From contig NC_133657.1 of NCBI RefSeq assembly GCF_009905375.1, positions 44,008,192 through 44,072,191 of the forward strand: a DNA stretch of 64,000 nt, given 5' to 3'. The DNA is from Apium graveolens. Lineage: Eukaryota > Streptophyta > Magnoliopsida > Apiales > Apiaceae. The notes beneath the pieces are model-generated. The model was not told where the DNA came from and did not search any database. It was given only the letters and a program-made list of their open reading frames with translations. The position numbers and the translations under genes were made by a program. Shown piece after piece: positions 1 through 10,624 of this stretch; position 1 is the first letter of the stretch, and every line of letters begins with the position of its first letter.

Positions 1-2779
1 AGTTTTCACATGGTCCAAGCTTGACAGCTGTAGTTGATGGAGTCCTTGCTGATGTAGAATCCTCTAGATTGTACTTTTTGAGGAGTTCTTTGAGATACTT
101 GGATTGAAAAATAAATGTTCCATCTAACCTTTGATTTACTTGTAATCCAAGAAAGAACTTTAGCTCTCCCATCATGCTCATTTCAAACTTGCTGTGCTTT
201 AACTTAGCAAATCTCTTACAGAGATTATCATTAGTAGACCCAAATACTATATCATCCACATAGACTTGGACTAATATAGTATCATTCTTATGTTTTTTAG
301 AAAAGAGAGTTTTGTCTATGACACCTCTAATAAAGCTATTTTCAATAAGAAATTCAGAGAGAGTGTCATACCATTTTCTCGGAGACTGTTTGAGTCCATA
401 GATAGCCTTGAAAAGAAAGAAGACAAAATCTAAATGATCTGGATCTTCAAAACCAGGAGGTTGCTCTACATATACCTCTTCATCCAGCTTTCCATTCAGA
501 AAGGTGCCCTTGACATCCATTTGATAAACTTTAAAGTTTGAGAATGCTGCGAATGCCAAAAATATCCTGATGTCCTCAAGTCTAGCCACTGGAGCATAGG
601 TTTCATCATAATCAATGCCTTCAGCTTGAGAATACCCTTTTGCTACCAGTCTTGCCTTATTTCTTGTAACCACACCATCTTCATCTAGTTTATTCCTGAA
701 TACCCACCTAGTACCAACAGCTTTCTTGTGTGTAGGTCTAGGTACCAGTTTCCAGACTTGTTGACTTTCAAACTGATTGAGCTCATCTTGCATAGAAATC
801 ACCCAATCTGGATCAGTTAGTGCTTCTTCAATCTTCTTAGGTTCCATCTCAGAAAGAAATCCTGAGAACAGACACTCATTTTGAGTAGCATGTCTAGTTC
901 TGACTCCAACATCTGGATCACCAATAATCAACTCAAAAGGATGAGCTTTATTCCAAACAGTCTGTCTTGGAAGATTTGATCTTGATGATTCGCCTTGAAA
1001 TTCATTGGGATGTTGTGTCCTACTAGATGATCCTTCAGCATCTCCCCCTGAGTTGTTGCCATGTTGACTTGAAGATTCTCCGTCAGTAGCAGTGGTATCT
1101 CCATTGTTGCCAAAGTTTCCATCACTATTACCTTGAGTATCATCATGATTAACAGGTTCTTCACCAGCAACAAACTCAGGTTCTTGACCATGTTCTGATT
1201 CTGAATCTGATATATCATCAAACTTCAGTTTCTCAGAAGGATCTTCAGTTTGGATACTAGGGAGTTTAGTGTCATCAAATGTAACATTGACACTTTCAGT
1301 TACTTTGTGTTGATCAATGATATACACTATGTATGATCTTCTTCCATATCCAACAAAAATACCCTCATATGCCTTTGCCTCGAATTTACCATGACGATCA
1401 TCTCCATCCTTGAGCACGAAGCATCTGGCACCAAATACATGAAAGTATTTGATAGAAGGTTTCTGTTCATTCAAAATCTCATAAGGAGTTTTCATGAAGT
1501 CTTTGTTGATTAGAGTTCGATTCTAAGTATAACATGCAGTATTGACAACTTCAGCCCAAAAGTACATTGGAAGACCTGATTCACTTAACATCGTTCTTGC
1601 AGCTTCAATCAATGTACGATTCTTCCTTTCTACCACTCCATTTTGCTGAGGGGTTCTAGGAGCTGAAAATTGTCTGGTAATCCCTTCGTCTATACATAAT
1701 CCATTGAGAAGTGAATTCTTGAATTCTGTTCCATTATCTGACCTTATTGCTCTAACAGGGACATTAGAATCTAACTCAATCATCTTGATATGATCAATCA
1801 CAACTTGTGGTGTTTCATCCTTAAAGTGACGAAATAAAACCCACGTATACTTGGAATAGTCATCAACTATCACAAGACAGTAACACTTCTTTGACATCGA
1901 AAGGACATTAACTGGTCCAAATAAATCCATGTGCAATAATTACAGAACACCAGTTATGGAAGATGTGTCAGTGCCTCTGTGACTTGCTTTCTTTGACTTT
2001 CCTTTCTGGCAAGCCTCACATAGTCCTTCGGGGGAGAATTCCAGCTGAGGCAGACCTCTGACCAATTCTCTTTTGACAAGAGAATTCATTGTTTTGAAAT
2101 TGAGATGAGAAAGTCTCTTGTGCCATAGCCAACTCTCATCTGACGATGCCTTTGAATAGAAACAATTGACTTCAGGATTGCTTCCAGAGTTCATGTCAGC
2201 TACGAACAGATTTCCTTTCCGGATTCCCATCAAGGAGGGTTTTTCACTTTTCTTGTGCAGAATCTGACACTTCAGCTTGTCGAATAAAACATTGTAGCCG
2301 TTGTCACAGAACTGGCTAATGCTAAGCAGATTGTGTTCAAGTCCTTGCACGATATACACATTTTCAATGATAACATTTCCAACTAGCAAACAGCCATATC
2401 CCTCCGTTAAACCTTTGCTGTTATCTCCAAAGGTAACCACTGGGCCAGCTTTCTCAACCATATTTGATAGCAGGGCTCTATCTCCGGTCATATATCTTGA
2501 CGATCCGCTGTCAAGAATCCACACTACCGGTTGTACCTGTTTAATGCCCTGCAATACAAATGGATTAGACCTTCTTCGGAACCCAAGCTTGGCTGGGTCC
2601 GGCAAATTTGTAAAATTGGCCTTTATCAGGCAAAACAACATTCTTAATTTTAATATTCTCAACTTTCTCAATGACTGGACATTTGACCTTGTGAACAGCC
2701 TTGACAAATTTCTGTTTAGGCTTAGGCACAAATGTCTCCTTTCTAGGTTTAGGAGGACTAGTAGTCTTAGACCTATCAT
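1..2779 (-). pseudogene. copia-1 pol: protease, integrase, reverse transcriptase (broken)
   Basis: Domains in order on the minus strand are: aspartic protease with LDSGSSRYMTGD (about 2480-2520); pre-integrase HHCC zinc region (WLWHKRLSHLNF ... CEACQKGK, about 2000-2150); integrase core with its Asp/Asp/Glu triad in MDLFGPV, SDNGTEF and NGVVERKN (1523-1936); a low-complexity linker rich in D, E, S and G (about 900-1300); and reverse transcriptase with the catalytic YVDD at 251-262. The frame stays open from 1522 to the window edge. Two in-frame stops interrupt it: TAA at 1940-1942, where relatives have Gln before LLHMDLFGP, and TAG at 1523-1525. Both look like point mutations. It joins gag after a one-base frame change near 2568. 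Confidence 0.93.
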
Positions 2780-4838
2780 GCTTTCTATTATTTACATGCT
2801 GACGAGGAGTAGTCTTATCATTAGAAACATGCTTGCCATTAAAATAAGCATACATCAGATTAAAAGCACAAGACATACAATCAGGAACACCACATGCTTT
2901 ATGAGAGGGATTAACAATAAGCAACTTATGCATGGTAGACATGGCATTTATGTTATCCAACTCATGTGTGTCTGAGTTAGTCTCAGTTGCTTTCACAACC
3001 TTGACTGGAACTTTTGACACACTTGACTTGGAGACAGCTTTCTCATTAGCATTATCTTCAGCACGAATTTCTTCTTGAATAATAAATGAGGTCTCATCAA
3101 ATGGTTCAGCAATTGATTCTTTATAGAGGGGTTCATCAACACCCTTAAGCACATGTGGTACTTCCCTGCCTTTAGCACGGACATGAGAAGGGGAGTTTAT
3201 GCCTAATTTTCCAATAGCAGCATTGTAATCATAACCTATTCCAGATGTTTGATTAACAGCTTGCTTATTGTAAAACTCTTTGGACTTCGAACAAGAATTA
3301 AAGTAAGCTTTAACCTTAGCCTCAAGACCGGTGATCTTGTCTTTGAGAATAGTTTCAAGTTGTCTATAACAGTCAACTCTATTCTCTAGAAAAGATACTT
3401 GTTCTTTTAATTTATCTTGATTAATGTGCACAAGTCTTAATTCATTGACCTCTTTCTCAAGGTCTTTGATTTGTTGATTTAACAATTCATTATCACAACG
3501 AGCACAATCTAAGGAACCTCCTAGATGATAAACTAATTCAGCATCAGTAAATTTTACCTCTTTTCTTGACGATGAGGTGTTTGCATCACTAGCCATGAGA
3601 GCAAGATTCCTAACTTCTTCATCTTCACTGTCAGTATCATCCCAGCTTCTTCCCTTTGCCAGGTAAGCCCTTTCAGATTTACTCTTCTGATTAGAATCGT
3701 AAGAGTTCTTCCTAACTTGTTTTGGCTTTCTGCATTCTGTGGCAAAGCGTCCCAACTCATTGCAGTTGAAGCATCGAATGGTGCTTCGATCAACCATCCC
3801 TGTTTTATATCCACCACTGCTGGTGTTAGAGGATGAAGATCCACCTTTCTGGAATTTGTTGTAGTTGGACTTGTACTTGAACTTGGGATTCCTTTTCAAT
3901 CTTACATTTGAGAATCTCTTGACAATCAGGGTCATTGACTCATCCTCCAATTGCTCCAGTTCTTCCAAGGAATAAAAATCATCTCCTGATTGATTTGTAG
4001 TAGGAGGATCAAATTCTGCTACTATCATATTTTCTTCAACCTTGGAAGACTGTACCATTCTTTCTGACTGTTGAGATTGTTGTTGATATTGTGGTTGTTG
4101 TTGTTGTTCATCAGCTACTAGAGCAGTAGATGTGCTGACCACTCTTCCTTTCCCGTAAACTTCCTTCTGCTGAATCTGCTCCAACTCATAAGTCTTTAAC
4201 ACACCATAGAGCCTTTCCAAAGAAATCTCACTCAGATCTCTTGCTTCTCTTATGGCAGTGATTCTATGTTCGAGATGAGTTGGCAGTGTTAAAAGGAACT
4301 TTTTGTTGACCTCCCTGATGGAATAGTATTTACCATTAATGTTCAGGTTGTTGATCAATGCATTGTACCTCTCAAACACTTCAGTGATTCCTTCTCCTGG
4401 ATTGGATTTAAAGTATTCATACTCAGAGGTTAGGATTTCTAACTTGTTCTCCCTGACTTCCTCTGTGCCTTCATTAATAACCTCAATAGCTTCCCAGATA
4501 TGTTTGGAATCTTTACAATTCATCACATGTCTATTCATCAAGGGATCAAGGGAATCTACTAAAATTAATTGAAGGCTAGCATCCAGGGAGGCTTCTTCTA
4601 TTTCAGCAGGAGAGAAATCCTCAGGATCTTTCACATAAGTTCTAGCTTTGGTGATCACCACATCATTTTCTATTACCTCTGGTTCAATAACAATTGGAAT
4701 TTTTGGACCCTTCTTTAAGACTTCCAGATATTTGGTATTAGCAACTTGTAAAAACAATAGCATCTTCTTCTTCCACATAACATAATTTTCTTTATCGAAT
4801 AGTGGAATTTTAACGGTTCCAACTTTTTATGTAGTCAT
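2565..4838 (-). pseudogene. copia-1 gag with altered zinc knuckle and coiled coil
   Basis: This encodes the capsid-type Gag. The natural start is probably the ATG at 4838-4836, but codon 4 there is TAA (4829-4827). The next usable ATG is 4778, giving 737 residues. Visible parts, numbered from 4778: a UBN2/Retrotran_gag-like helical region (about 60-200, with NRHVMNCKDSKHIWEAI), a Gln-rich stretch (about 222-245), a CCHC zinc knuckle near residue 334, and a heptad-rich coiled coil (about 440-510). The knuckle reads CFNCNELGRFATEC, so the expected His is Arg (CAC to CGC). The 3' end overlaps pol in another frame: after WVPKKV the frame stops, while the next frame continues as NPFVLQ, which indicates a one-base indel. 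Confidence 0.92.
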
Positions 4839-4922
4839 TATGAATTTTTTGAGTGAATAAAAAATTCAAGGAGTGAAAGAAACACAAAAGTCTAGGATCT
4901 TGATTTGTACGTTAATCAGAAG

Positions 4923-4934
4923 GCTCTGATACCA
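4923..4934 (-). other. copia-1 primer-binding site (tRNA-iMet)
   Basis: The minus strand reads TGGTATCAGAGC two bases inside the LTR end at 4937. This is the standard plant LTR-retrotransposon primer site complementary to the 3' end of initiator tRNA-Met. It fixes the element's orientation as minus. Confidence 0.93.
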
Positions 4935-4936
4935 AT

Positions 4937-6213
4937 TGTTAGGTCCCAATTTGTTTGTAGAAGGGGGGTTGAATGCAAACAATACCGTTTAATCGAATAA
5001 AATGCGGAATAAAAAGGTGAAACAAAATTCAAGTTAAATAAAACTTTTATTAAACTTGAAAGGTGTTACAACAACGGTATCTGTTACAAGGGATTAATCT
5101 CAAATCAATTATTACAAATCTAGAATAAATTCAACATGAATTTTTTCTATTTGTGCAATGAAAAGATCAAATGCTAAATGCGATTTGAGATTAAGTTCTA
5201 GGGATTTTAATCCGCTAGATTGTTACACAAGAACAAGATAAATAATTCTAGTGGTTTGGATTTAACTTTACAATCTAGAATTCTGATCTTCAATAGAGCA
5301 GATGAAAAATGAAATGTTTTGCTTTTGTTTCTGCTATTTTCTTGACTTGTGTGTTCTGTGTGATATGATCTGCTTTCTGTTGTTTAAGTAAACAAAACAA
5401 TCCAGTTGAATCAGCAAGACTTTCGGCAAGACAATCAAATGAACTGGCATGACAATCCATTTGAACTGGAAGGACTTTCGGTGAGACTATCCTTTTGAAC
5501 TAGCAAGACAATCCCAATAGCTAGCAAGACAATCAGAATGAACTAGCAAGACTTTCGGTATGACTATCAATTGTCATACCGATTGTCATAGTAGTTCAAA
5601 TCATATTGTCTTACTGAATTATTAATAGATTTTAATCTAAAAAAATTCTGAAAATCCTTAATATTAATTCTAAATTAATTAATCAATTAATTCAATTAAT
5701 CAATAAATTAATCTTTGTAGATATAATTCATTTTCTTAATTAAATTATATGACTTAATTAATTAATAGAGAATTAATACTAATCTTGAGCAGCAACCATT
5801 CTTCTGAAAATCACTGTCAATTATGAATCAATTCCACCACTTCAATGTTGAAACTCGATGTACTGTCTGGTTCATGAGTGACTAACTTCCGTGACGTTTC
5901 TTCAAGCCTTGACCTTGTACTCTTGATTTTCTTCAGACTAAATCCTTGTAATTAATTGATACCCTGACGAGATCTCTGTCACTTGATTAAATCAACAATC
6001 TTGATTTATATCACTGAGGCTTGATCAATTGCTTGAGCTTCTTCCAGTAAATTAAGTAATCAAGTCTGTAGATGAACAATGCTTCTTAATCCTTTGACAT
6101 ATGTTACTCTGTGAGATCTCTCTAACGATAGATCCACTATTTACTTATTACATTCTTATTTGAGTTGAGTTAAATCCTCGAATAAACAAATAGGCTATGA
6201 CATATGCCTTTCA
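4937..6213 (-). repeat. copia-1 5' LTR, about 1.28 kb
   Basis: On the minus strand it starts TGAAAGGCATATGTC and ends GGACCTAACA beside the primer-binding site. A C6 tract (plus-strand G6 at 4963-4968) lies about 26 bases from that end. Direct motif repeats lie at 5414-5592, and an AT-rich block full of AATTAA lies at 5620-5770. The partner LTR is outside the window. Confidence 0.85.
5414..5592. repeat. Short motif array in copia-1 LTR
   Basis: About nine degenerate direct units of the form GCAAGACAATC or GCAAGACTTTCG are spaced 11-24 bases apart. Examples start near 5414, 5426, 5447, 5468, 5481, 5502, 5523, 5545 and 5558. Inverted GATTGTCAT-type units close the array near 5572-5590. It probably sits in U3, where enhancer repeats occur in other plant copia LTRs (inference). 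Confidence 0.75.
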
Positions 6214-6465
6214 ACTTTGGTTTTGGGACTATTTGCTCATTTCCAATAGCTCCTTCAACATCTGTTGCAGCTCTACGAGGAACATGAGGTCCTTTCTCTA
6301 TGCAGTCAATGTATCTTTCATGTTGAGAGAGTAGATGAAGGTGCATCTTCACTTTCCATTGATGATATGTGTCTTTATCCAGAAGTGGGATCTTCACTCT
6401 AACATCCTTTCTACTTATGTTGTTAAATTGTTTTGATCTTTAAACTCTTAGTGTGTCTAGAGCTT
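6214..6465 (-). pseudogene. copia-2 gag N-terminus, truncated by insertion
   Basis: The frame reads VKIPLLDKDTYHQWKVKMHL and continues through GPHVPRRAATD to VPKPK, a typical N-terminal Gag of plant copia elements (compare copia-1's KIPLFDKENYVMWKKKM). No ATG is visible in frame just upstream; the first conserved codons begin near 6400. The frame runs into copia-1 LTR sequence at about 6213, so only about 60 conserved residues survive. Confidence 0.8.
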
Positions 6466-6477
6466 GCTCTGAGACCA
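6466..6477 (-). other. copia-2 primer-binding site
   Basis: The minus strand reads TGGTCTCAGAGC, one base different from the usual TGGTATCAGAGC, and lies two bases from the LTR end at 6480. Confidence 0.88.
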
Positions 6478-6684
6478 ATTGTTATTCGCTAACAATCTAA
6501 CAACGGAATTACAGAATGGGGGTTGAATGTAATTGTGGTTTCTTTTAGAAATTTAAATCTCTTTTGAATATATATAACTGTTAATGAATATGCAGTAGTG
6601 CGGATTAAAAAATTGCAAGTATTCAAACACAAAGTAATTTAACAAAACAGTTTAAAAACTTTCGAATGGATTGAACTTTCCACC

Positions 6685-6686
<2 letters not shown>

Positions 6687-6720
<34 letters not shown>
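6687..6720. repeat. (AT)17 microsatellite
   Basis: An uninterrupted AT dinucleotide run of 34 bases within the copia-2 LTR. Confidence 0.97.
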
Positions 6721-6722
<2 letters not shown>

Positions 6723-7109
6723 GAGAACTCTGTGATTCAAGAATGCACACTGCTTCTTACAAGTGTTTTACATAGATGAACAGAGAGAATTCTTAACAGA
6801 TGTAGCTTTTTCTATTCCTCTGTTCAACTCCTATTGTTCACTCGTTCGATCAATCGATAAAACACTTGATACACCAGGTTTATATACTACAAAGTTACAT
6901 ATATATAAGACAAACAGTAAAAACAAGAATCTAGGTCTATTCACATGTTTCTTCATTTCTCTATCCAACATATTTGAATATCTTCAGTTAAGGATGGAAA
7001 TGGAAATGTTTCTTTATTCACTAAAACCTGCAAATAGGCTGCCACATTCCTTTTGTATACAATCAACCCATATGACTGTCAAGTCTCTTTCAACTATTTT
7101 TTGATTCTA

Positions 7110-7253
7110 TTATCCGTTGAGACTTCAACATTATCCGTTGATATTCCCTTTGAGTTATCCGTTGAGTCTCTAATGGATTATCCGTTGAAAGTGTCTTGAG
7201 TCATCCGTTGAAGCTTTAAGTTTATCCGTTGATGATGAATTCCTTAGTCGTTG
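7110..7253. repeat. TTATCCGTTGA array in copia-2 LTR
   Basis: Copies of TTATCCGTTGA or one-mismatch forms start at 7110, 7131, 7155, 7178, 7201 and 7222, with a degenerate copy (TTAGTCGTTGA) near 7243. Spacing is 21-24 bases, about two helical turns. The core CCGTTG fits the plant MYB consensus CNGTTR (established motif; binding is inference). Confidence 0.9.
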
Positions 7254-7513
7254 ACACTCTTTAACTTATATAAAATTACAAGGCATCTTCTATTGACAAT
7301 TAGCCAACCTATTTTATATATCTCTCTAGTAGTCAACATGACTCATGATTCACTACGACTTCTAAACTTCTAAGCTTTTTGTTGCATATAGAAATGTGTT
7401 ACAAACTTGTTTAATACAAACTACTCCATCAATTGATGCTTATAAAATCATTTAACCTATCTACTTAGAGTCTTTTGTTAACTTATCATCAAGCCTACAA
7501 CATATTCCTAACA

Positions 7514-7947
7514 AGTAGGATGAATTATGAATCAAAGTTGTGAAAGTCGTCAAGGTTCGTTTTAAAGGACGCGAATCCAGAATGAAGGGATGTTTAAAAT
7601 CAAGAATTACGCTATGTTGGTTCATGAAATGATTGTAGTAGAGATGAAAATAAAAGGACTGAAGGGAAATGGATATAAATGAAATAGAGTTGAGGAATGA
7701 TAAGGGGGTTGGGAATGTGAAAATCCTAAGGAACCCTAGAAATAAAGATAAAAAAGTGTGTCATCATCAGGGTGATGGTGACTGATCATGAGATAAAATC
7801 GAGGTTGGAAGGCTTAAGCGATACATATAATTAATCCCCTTTATGTTGAGAGGATTCGATAAAAAATTGAGAGGAAGGAACTGGCCTTCAAGAATGTGAA
7901 GTGTATGTACTTACTCTAACTTGATACCCAAAAACGGAGATGTTAGG
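7514..7947 (+). other. E: inverted block homologous to the gag-downstream region of A and B
   Basis: The plus strand here matches the minus strand of A (about 41740-42215) and B (about 50440-50930). For example, GATGAATTATGAATC and GTCAAGGTTCG near 7519-7560 correspond to ATAAATTATGAATC and GTCAAGATTTG in B's sense strand. In the opposite strand all three share a TTTTTGGGTATCAA-type stretch and then CACTTCACATTCTTGAAGG. Relative to E's own gag the block is reversed. No intact ORF is present. Confidence 0.7.
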
Positions 7948-8662
7948 TATAAAAGACTTCACTCTCCGTCTCTGCAATCATGGCCTTCTGTACAACTCCT
8001 GCATAGGTGTCCAATTTAAAGATGGCTACCTTCCCTCTAATCCATGGCTTAAGACCCTACTGAAACCTCTTAGCTTTCTTCCTATCAGTATCCACATACG
8101 ACGGTATGAACCTTGAAAATTCCTCAAACTTACTTTCATAGTCCGCTATTGACATATTTCCCTGCTTTAGCTCCAGAAATTTTAATTCCATTTGATCCTG
8201 AACAAACTAAGGAAAATACTTCTCTAGAAACAATTTCTTGAATCTTTCCCAAGTAATAACATCTGTGCCTTCCAATGTCTTAACAATTTCCCATCAGTAG
8301 GTGGCTTCATTCTTTATATAGTAACTTGAAAACTCAACCTTCTGTTCCACTCTTACCTTAACCAAAGAAAATGACTTCTCTATCTCCTTTAACTAAACTC
8401 TCGCTTCAATCGGATCTGAAGAACCTTTAAATTCCGGTAGATTCACCGCTTGAAAAGTCTTAAAAGTTACCTGAGGATTGGTCTTTCTCTGCTGCTGTTG
8501 AGTCAGGTTGATTGTTTGTTGAGCCAAGATCTGGAGAATCCGGGCTCCTATTAGGTCTATGGGACCTGAATTTGCATTCTGGTTATTATTTTCTTGGTTA
8601 TTGTTGTTGGTGTTGGTTTCTTCATTCTGGTTGGTAGAACGGCTATTTCTTCTGGGAGGCAT
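7948..8662 (-). pseudogene. Element E gag (gypsy), several stops
   Basis: The start is the ATG at 8662 (MPPRRNSRSTNQ), followed by an Asn/Gln-rich N-terminus, then the Retrotrans_gag domain. Recognisable blocks are LPEFKGSSDPIEAR, TWERFKKLFLEKYFP, QMELKFLELKQGNMS, ADYESKFEEFSRF and LDTYAGVVQKAMIAE. The first frame stops at 8393, and further stops interrupt the rest (for example after KNEATY, KYFP and KRFQ). No zinc knuckle is seen, because the sequence switches to the inverted block. Tekay-type gag is normally about 400 residues; about 235 are represented. Confidence 0.85.
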
Positions 8663-9123
8663 TTTTTATAAAGAATCAAACAACTTATTTAGTCTTTAAA
8701 TCAAATCCTTTTTATGAAAAGTTTTTGTAAAATAAAAATATCTGTTTTTGAAAATATTTATAATAGTTGAACTAAGTAAATTGCATGTTTCTTTATAGAA
8801 TATAAACAGTTAAGGGGATAGGGTACAGGGTATCACAATAGTATATAACAGGTGCAATAAATGAAGTAAGATAAAACAGGTGCAGTAATGTAAATGACAA
8901 TGCTGGAAAAGAAAAGGTACTAATATATATATCAAATTTTTGGTAGTACAAGCGTGAAAACGCTTCAGCAAAAGCAAAAGGGTACAACAAGCCTACACAT
9001 AGTCAGCAGGTCTAGTCTATATATATAAGCGAAAAGTCTGCTGGTACACACTACACACTAATGTACATATAAAAACTACCACATCAACTCTATCTTTGCA
9101 TCTCTGTCTTTACATCTCTATCT
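8663..9123. other. Spacer between E gag and leader ORF
   Basis: AT-rich sequence without recognisable coding content. Nothing further was identified. Confidence 0.5.
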
Positions 9124-9638
9124 TTAGCTCCAGGGAAACTCTAGTCCACCAAGCCTTGCAAGATCCTCCAGCACCTCTTTGGCCCAGCCCATAGGAGCAC
9201 CAGGGCCTATATACTCACAGGTAGCTCCATGCAGTCTAGCCTCAAGAACCCTCTGAGTCACATGAATCTCCTCTCAAAGCTCCCTCACACTCCTGTCAAC
9301 ATCTATAGTCCTCACAATGTGCTGTAGCTCCTGAATCTGTGCCAACAGGGCCTCTCACTCAAAAAGAAGAGCCTCATACCGATAATAAGGAACATGGTGT
9401 GGGGTAGACTAAAATACGAACCCACAACTGAATGTCCAGTAGAATCAGAATCAGCAGGTGGGGGTCCTCGGATAGGTGGCCTCATACCAGGAGGTGGAAT
9501 AGCTCACAGTGGTACAACCGATACAACATGAGGTAGTATAGCTAAAACCAGTGGAAGAGCAGGTCGTGGATCAGATGACGATCCTCCAATTGAAGGCTCA
9601 AAATGATCAGATGGTACTGGAGTGATAGAATTTACCAT
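9124..9638 (-). pseudogene. Extra ORF remnant in the E leader, upstream of gag
   Basis: A coding-like stretch lies between the primer-binding site and gag, in the same sense. It begins MVNSITPVPSDHFEPS at the ATG 9638-9636, is Pro/Ser-rich (GGSSSDPRPALPL, PPPGMRPPIRGPP), then helical and charged (LLAQIQELQHIVRTIDVD), and ends GLEFPWS followed by TAA at 9126-9124. Two TGA codons (one at 9506-9504, one in VREL*EEIH) fit CGA to TGA changes, and one frameshift lies near 9360. At about 170 codons it resembles additional ORFs reported in the leaders of some plant gypsy elements. Function unknown. Confidence 0.6.
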
Positions 9639-9821
9639 CGTTGCTATCTGAAAGTCATATTGCAAGATAAGAATCTCGAACCACAACACGAATCATGCTA
9701 ACACCTATTATACAGTCGCATTCAACCTCTCAACGTTCTATCTTTCTATTCCTTAATGTTAATCCTAACCCTCTAACCATTCCCGAAAATCTAGGCTTGT
9801 CTCAGTGACTTATAACTTGTA

Positions 9822-9833
9822 GCTCTGATACTA
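9822..9833 (-). other. Element E primer-binding site (one mismatch)
   Basis: The minus strand reads TAGTATCAGAGC, four bases from the LTR terminus at 9838. The G to A change at the second base weakens the match to tRNA-iMet. Confidence 0.85.
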
Positions 9834-9837
9834 AACC

Positions 9838-10624
9838 TGTGACACCCTCTAAACCTGGGTCAGAAGTTTGGGGTCTACAACACACACAATATATATAAAC
9901 CTGTTTATGACAATAATAATAAAAATATATTCAGTGACCTACCTACCTTCATCCACGGATCGCAACAGGTTAAAGTATGCACAAAAGCCACAACTTACTT
10001 ATATTACAAACGTTCCAAATCCCAACCAGTTAAACTTACATCTGAATAATAAACATTCTTATAAACTTTCAAACTTAAACTATTACAAAAGTCTTCAGCT
10101 AGCTTATTTCATCTGAACCTGGAACCCTAGCTCTCGCACTGGATTGGGGATCTTCCCTACCAACAGGCTCCTTCTTAACTGGAAAGAACATAAACAGAAT
10201 TGCACAAATGAGCTAACTAGCTCAGCAAGTCACAGTGATAATACTGAGATTAAACAATGATAAATTGAAGTGAATTAAGGTATCACGTTTACGGATAAGC
10301 AATGATTACAATTGGATATTCCTTTTTAATTTAAAAATCAAGGTTAGGCTGCTGATCAGTCACGCACTAACCCCCAGCAAGGCATACAGCTCTGCTTTAT
10401 ATAATGGATTCAAGGCACACATTGGCCTAATACGACCACGAGTCTGGTGCACATTTGTAAAACAATCCAATTCAATAACAATAACATAATAAACAATGTA
10501 AATTAATAAATAGAATCATAAACAATATTTGTCTTCAAGCATAAGGTGATTTGCAATCATCCAAAAAGGTATAACAAGGTAAGCACATTGGTTATTATCC
10601 GGTAACAGAATCAGATAACCGAAG
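9838..10624 (-). repeat. Element E 5' LTR, truncated by copia-3
   Basis: The plus strand begins TGTGACACCCTC beside the primer-binding site. 787 bases are present before the copia-3 LTR begins, and no CA terminus is seen, so the remainder should lie beyond copia-3, outside the window. A hairpin-forming block (9849-9871) near the end resembles those of elements A, B and C. Confidence 0.75.

Larger units (their letters stand above)
1..6213 (-). mobile_element. copia-1: Ty1/copia LTR retrotransposon, 3' part outside window
   Basis: Reading the minus strand from 6213 downward gives a 5' LTR (6213-4937), a primer-binding site (4934-4923), gag, protease, integrase and reverse transcriptase. The element leaves the window inside RT/RNase H. 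Domain order PR-IN-RT is diagnostic of Ty1/copia. The long gag with coiled coil and the C-tract near the LTR end suggest the SIRE/Tork side of the superfamily (inference). It lies inside the gag of copia-2: the copia-2 reading frame is recognisable up to about 6218 and is then replaced by LTR sequence. The LTR outer edge is placed at 6213, because the minus strand there starts TGAAAGGCATATGTC, like element D's LTR start TGAAAGAGATATGTC. 6202 is an alternative edge. The TSD cannot be tested because the other end is outside. Confidence 0.9.
6214..7513 (-). mobile_element. copia-2: Ty1/copia element, 5' LTR plus gag start only
   Basis: The visible part is the 5' LTR (7513-6480), a primer-binding site and about 85 codons of gag, cut off by copia-1. 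The rest lies beyond the left edge. The LTR reads TGTTAGGAATATG ... GAATAACA on the minus strand. Its outer flank from 7514 (AGTAG...) is internal sequence of gypsy element E, so copia-2 inserted into E. The TSD cannot be checked here. Confidence 0.85.
6480..7513 (-). repeat. copia-2 5' LTR, 1034 bp
   Basis: The ends are TGTTA...TAACA. A C5 tract (plus-strand G5 at 6518-6522, followed by TTGAATG) lies about 38 bases from the 3' end. An (AT)17 microsatellite occupies 6687-6720, and a TTATCCGTTGA array lies at 7110-7253. Confidence 0.88.
7514..10624 (-). mobile_element. Element E: Ty3/gypsy (Tekay-like), oldest layer, partial
   Basis: Minus-strand order is: truncated 5' LTR (10624-9838), primer-binding site, leader with an ORF remnant, and gag. 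Copia-2 interrupts it at 7513/7514 and copia-3 at 10624/10625. The Gag (MPPRRNSR ... WERFKKLFLEKYFP ... ELKQGNMSIADYESKF) is of the Tekay/Del chromovirus type. The interior between gag and copia-2 is an inverted block described separately. Confidence 0.83.

Noticed and set aside
2301..2975. Plus-strand 224-codon ORF
   Set aside because: Antisense to copia-1 gag/protease, whose minus frame has clear domains; no recognisable content of its own.
6763..7104. 113-codon plus-strand ORF
   Set aside because: Lies wholly inside the copia-2 LTR with no recognisable protein pattern.
7110..7253. Possible CRISPR-like or short tandem array
   Set aside because: Units are 11 bases and imperfect, lie inside a plant LTR, and lack uniform 30-40-base spacers.
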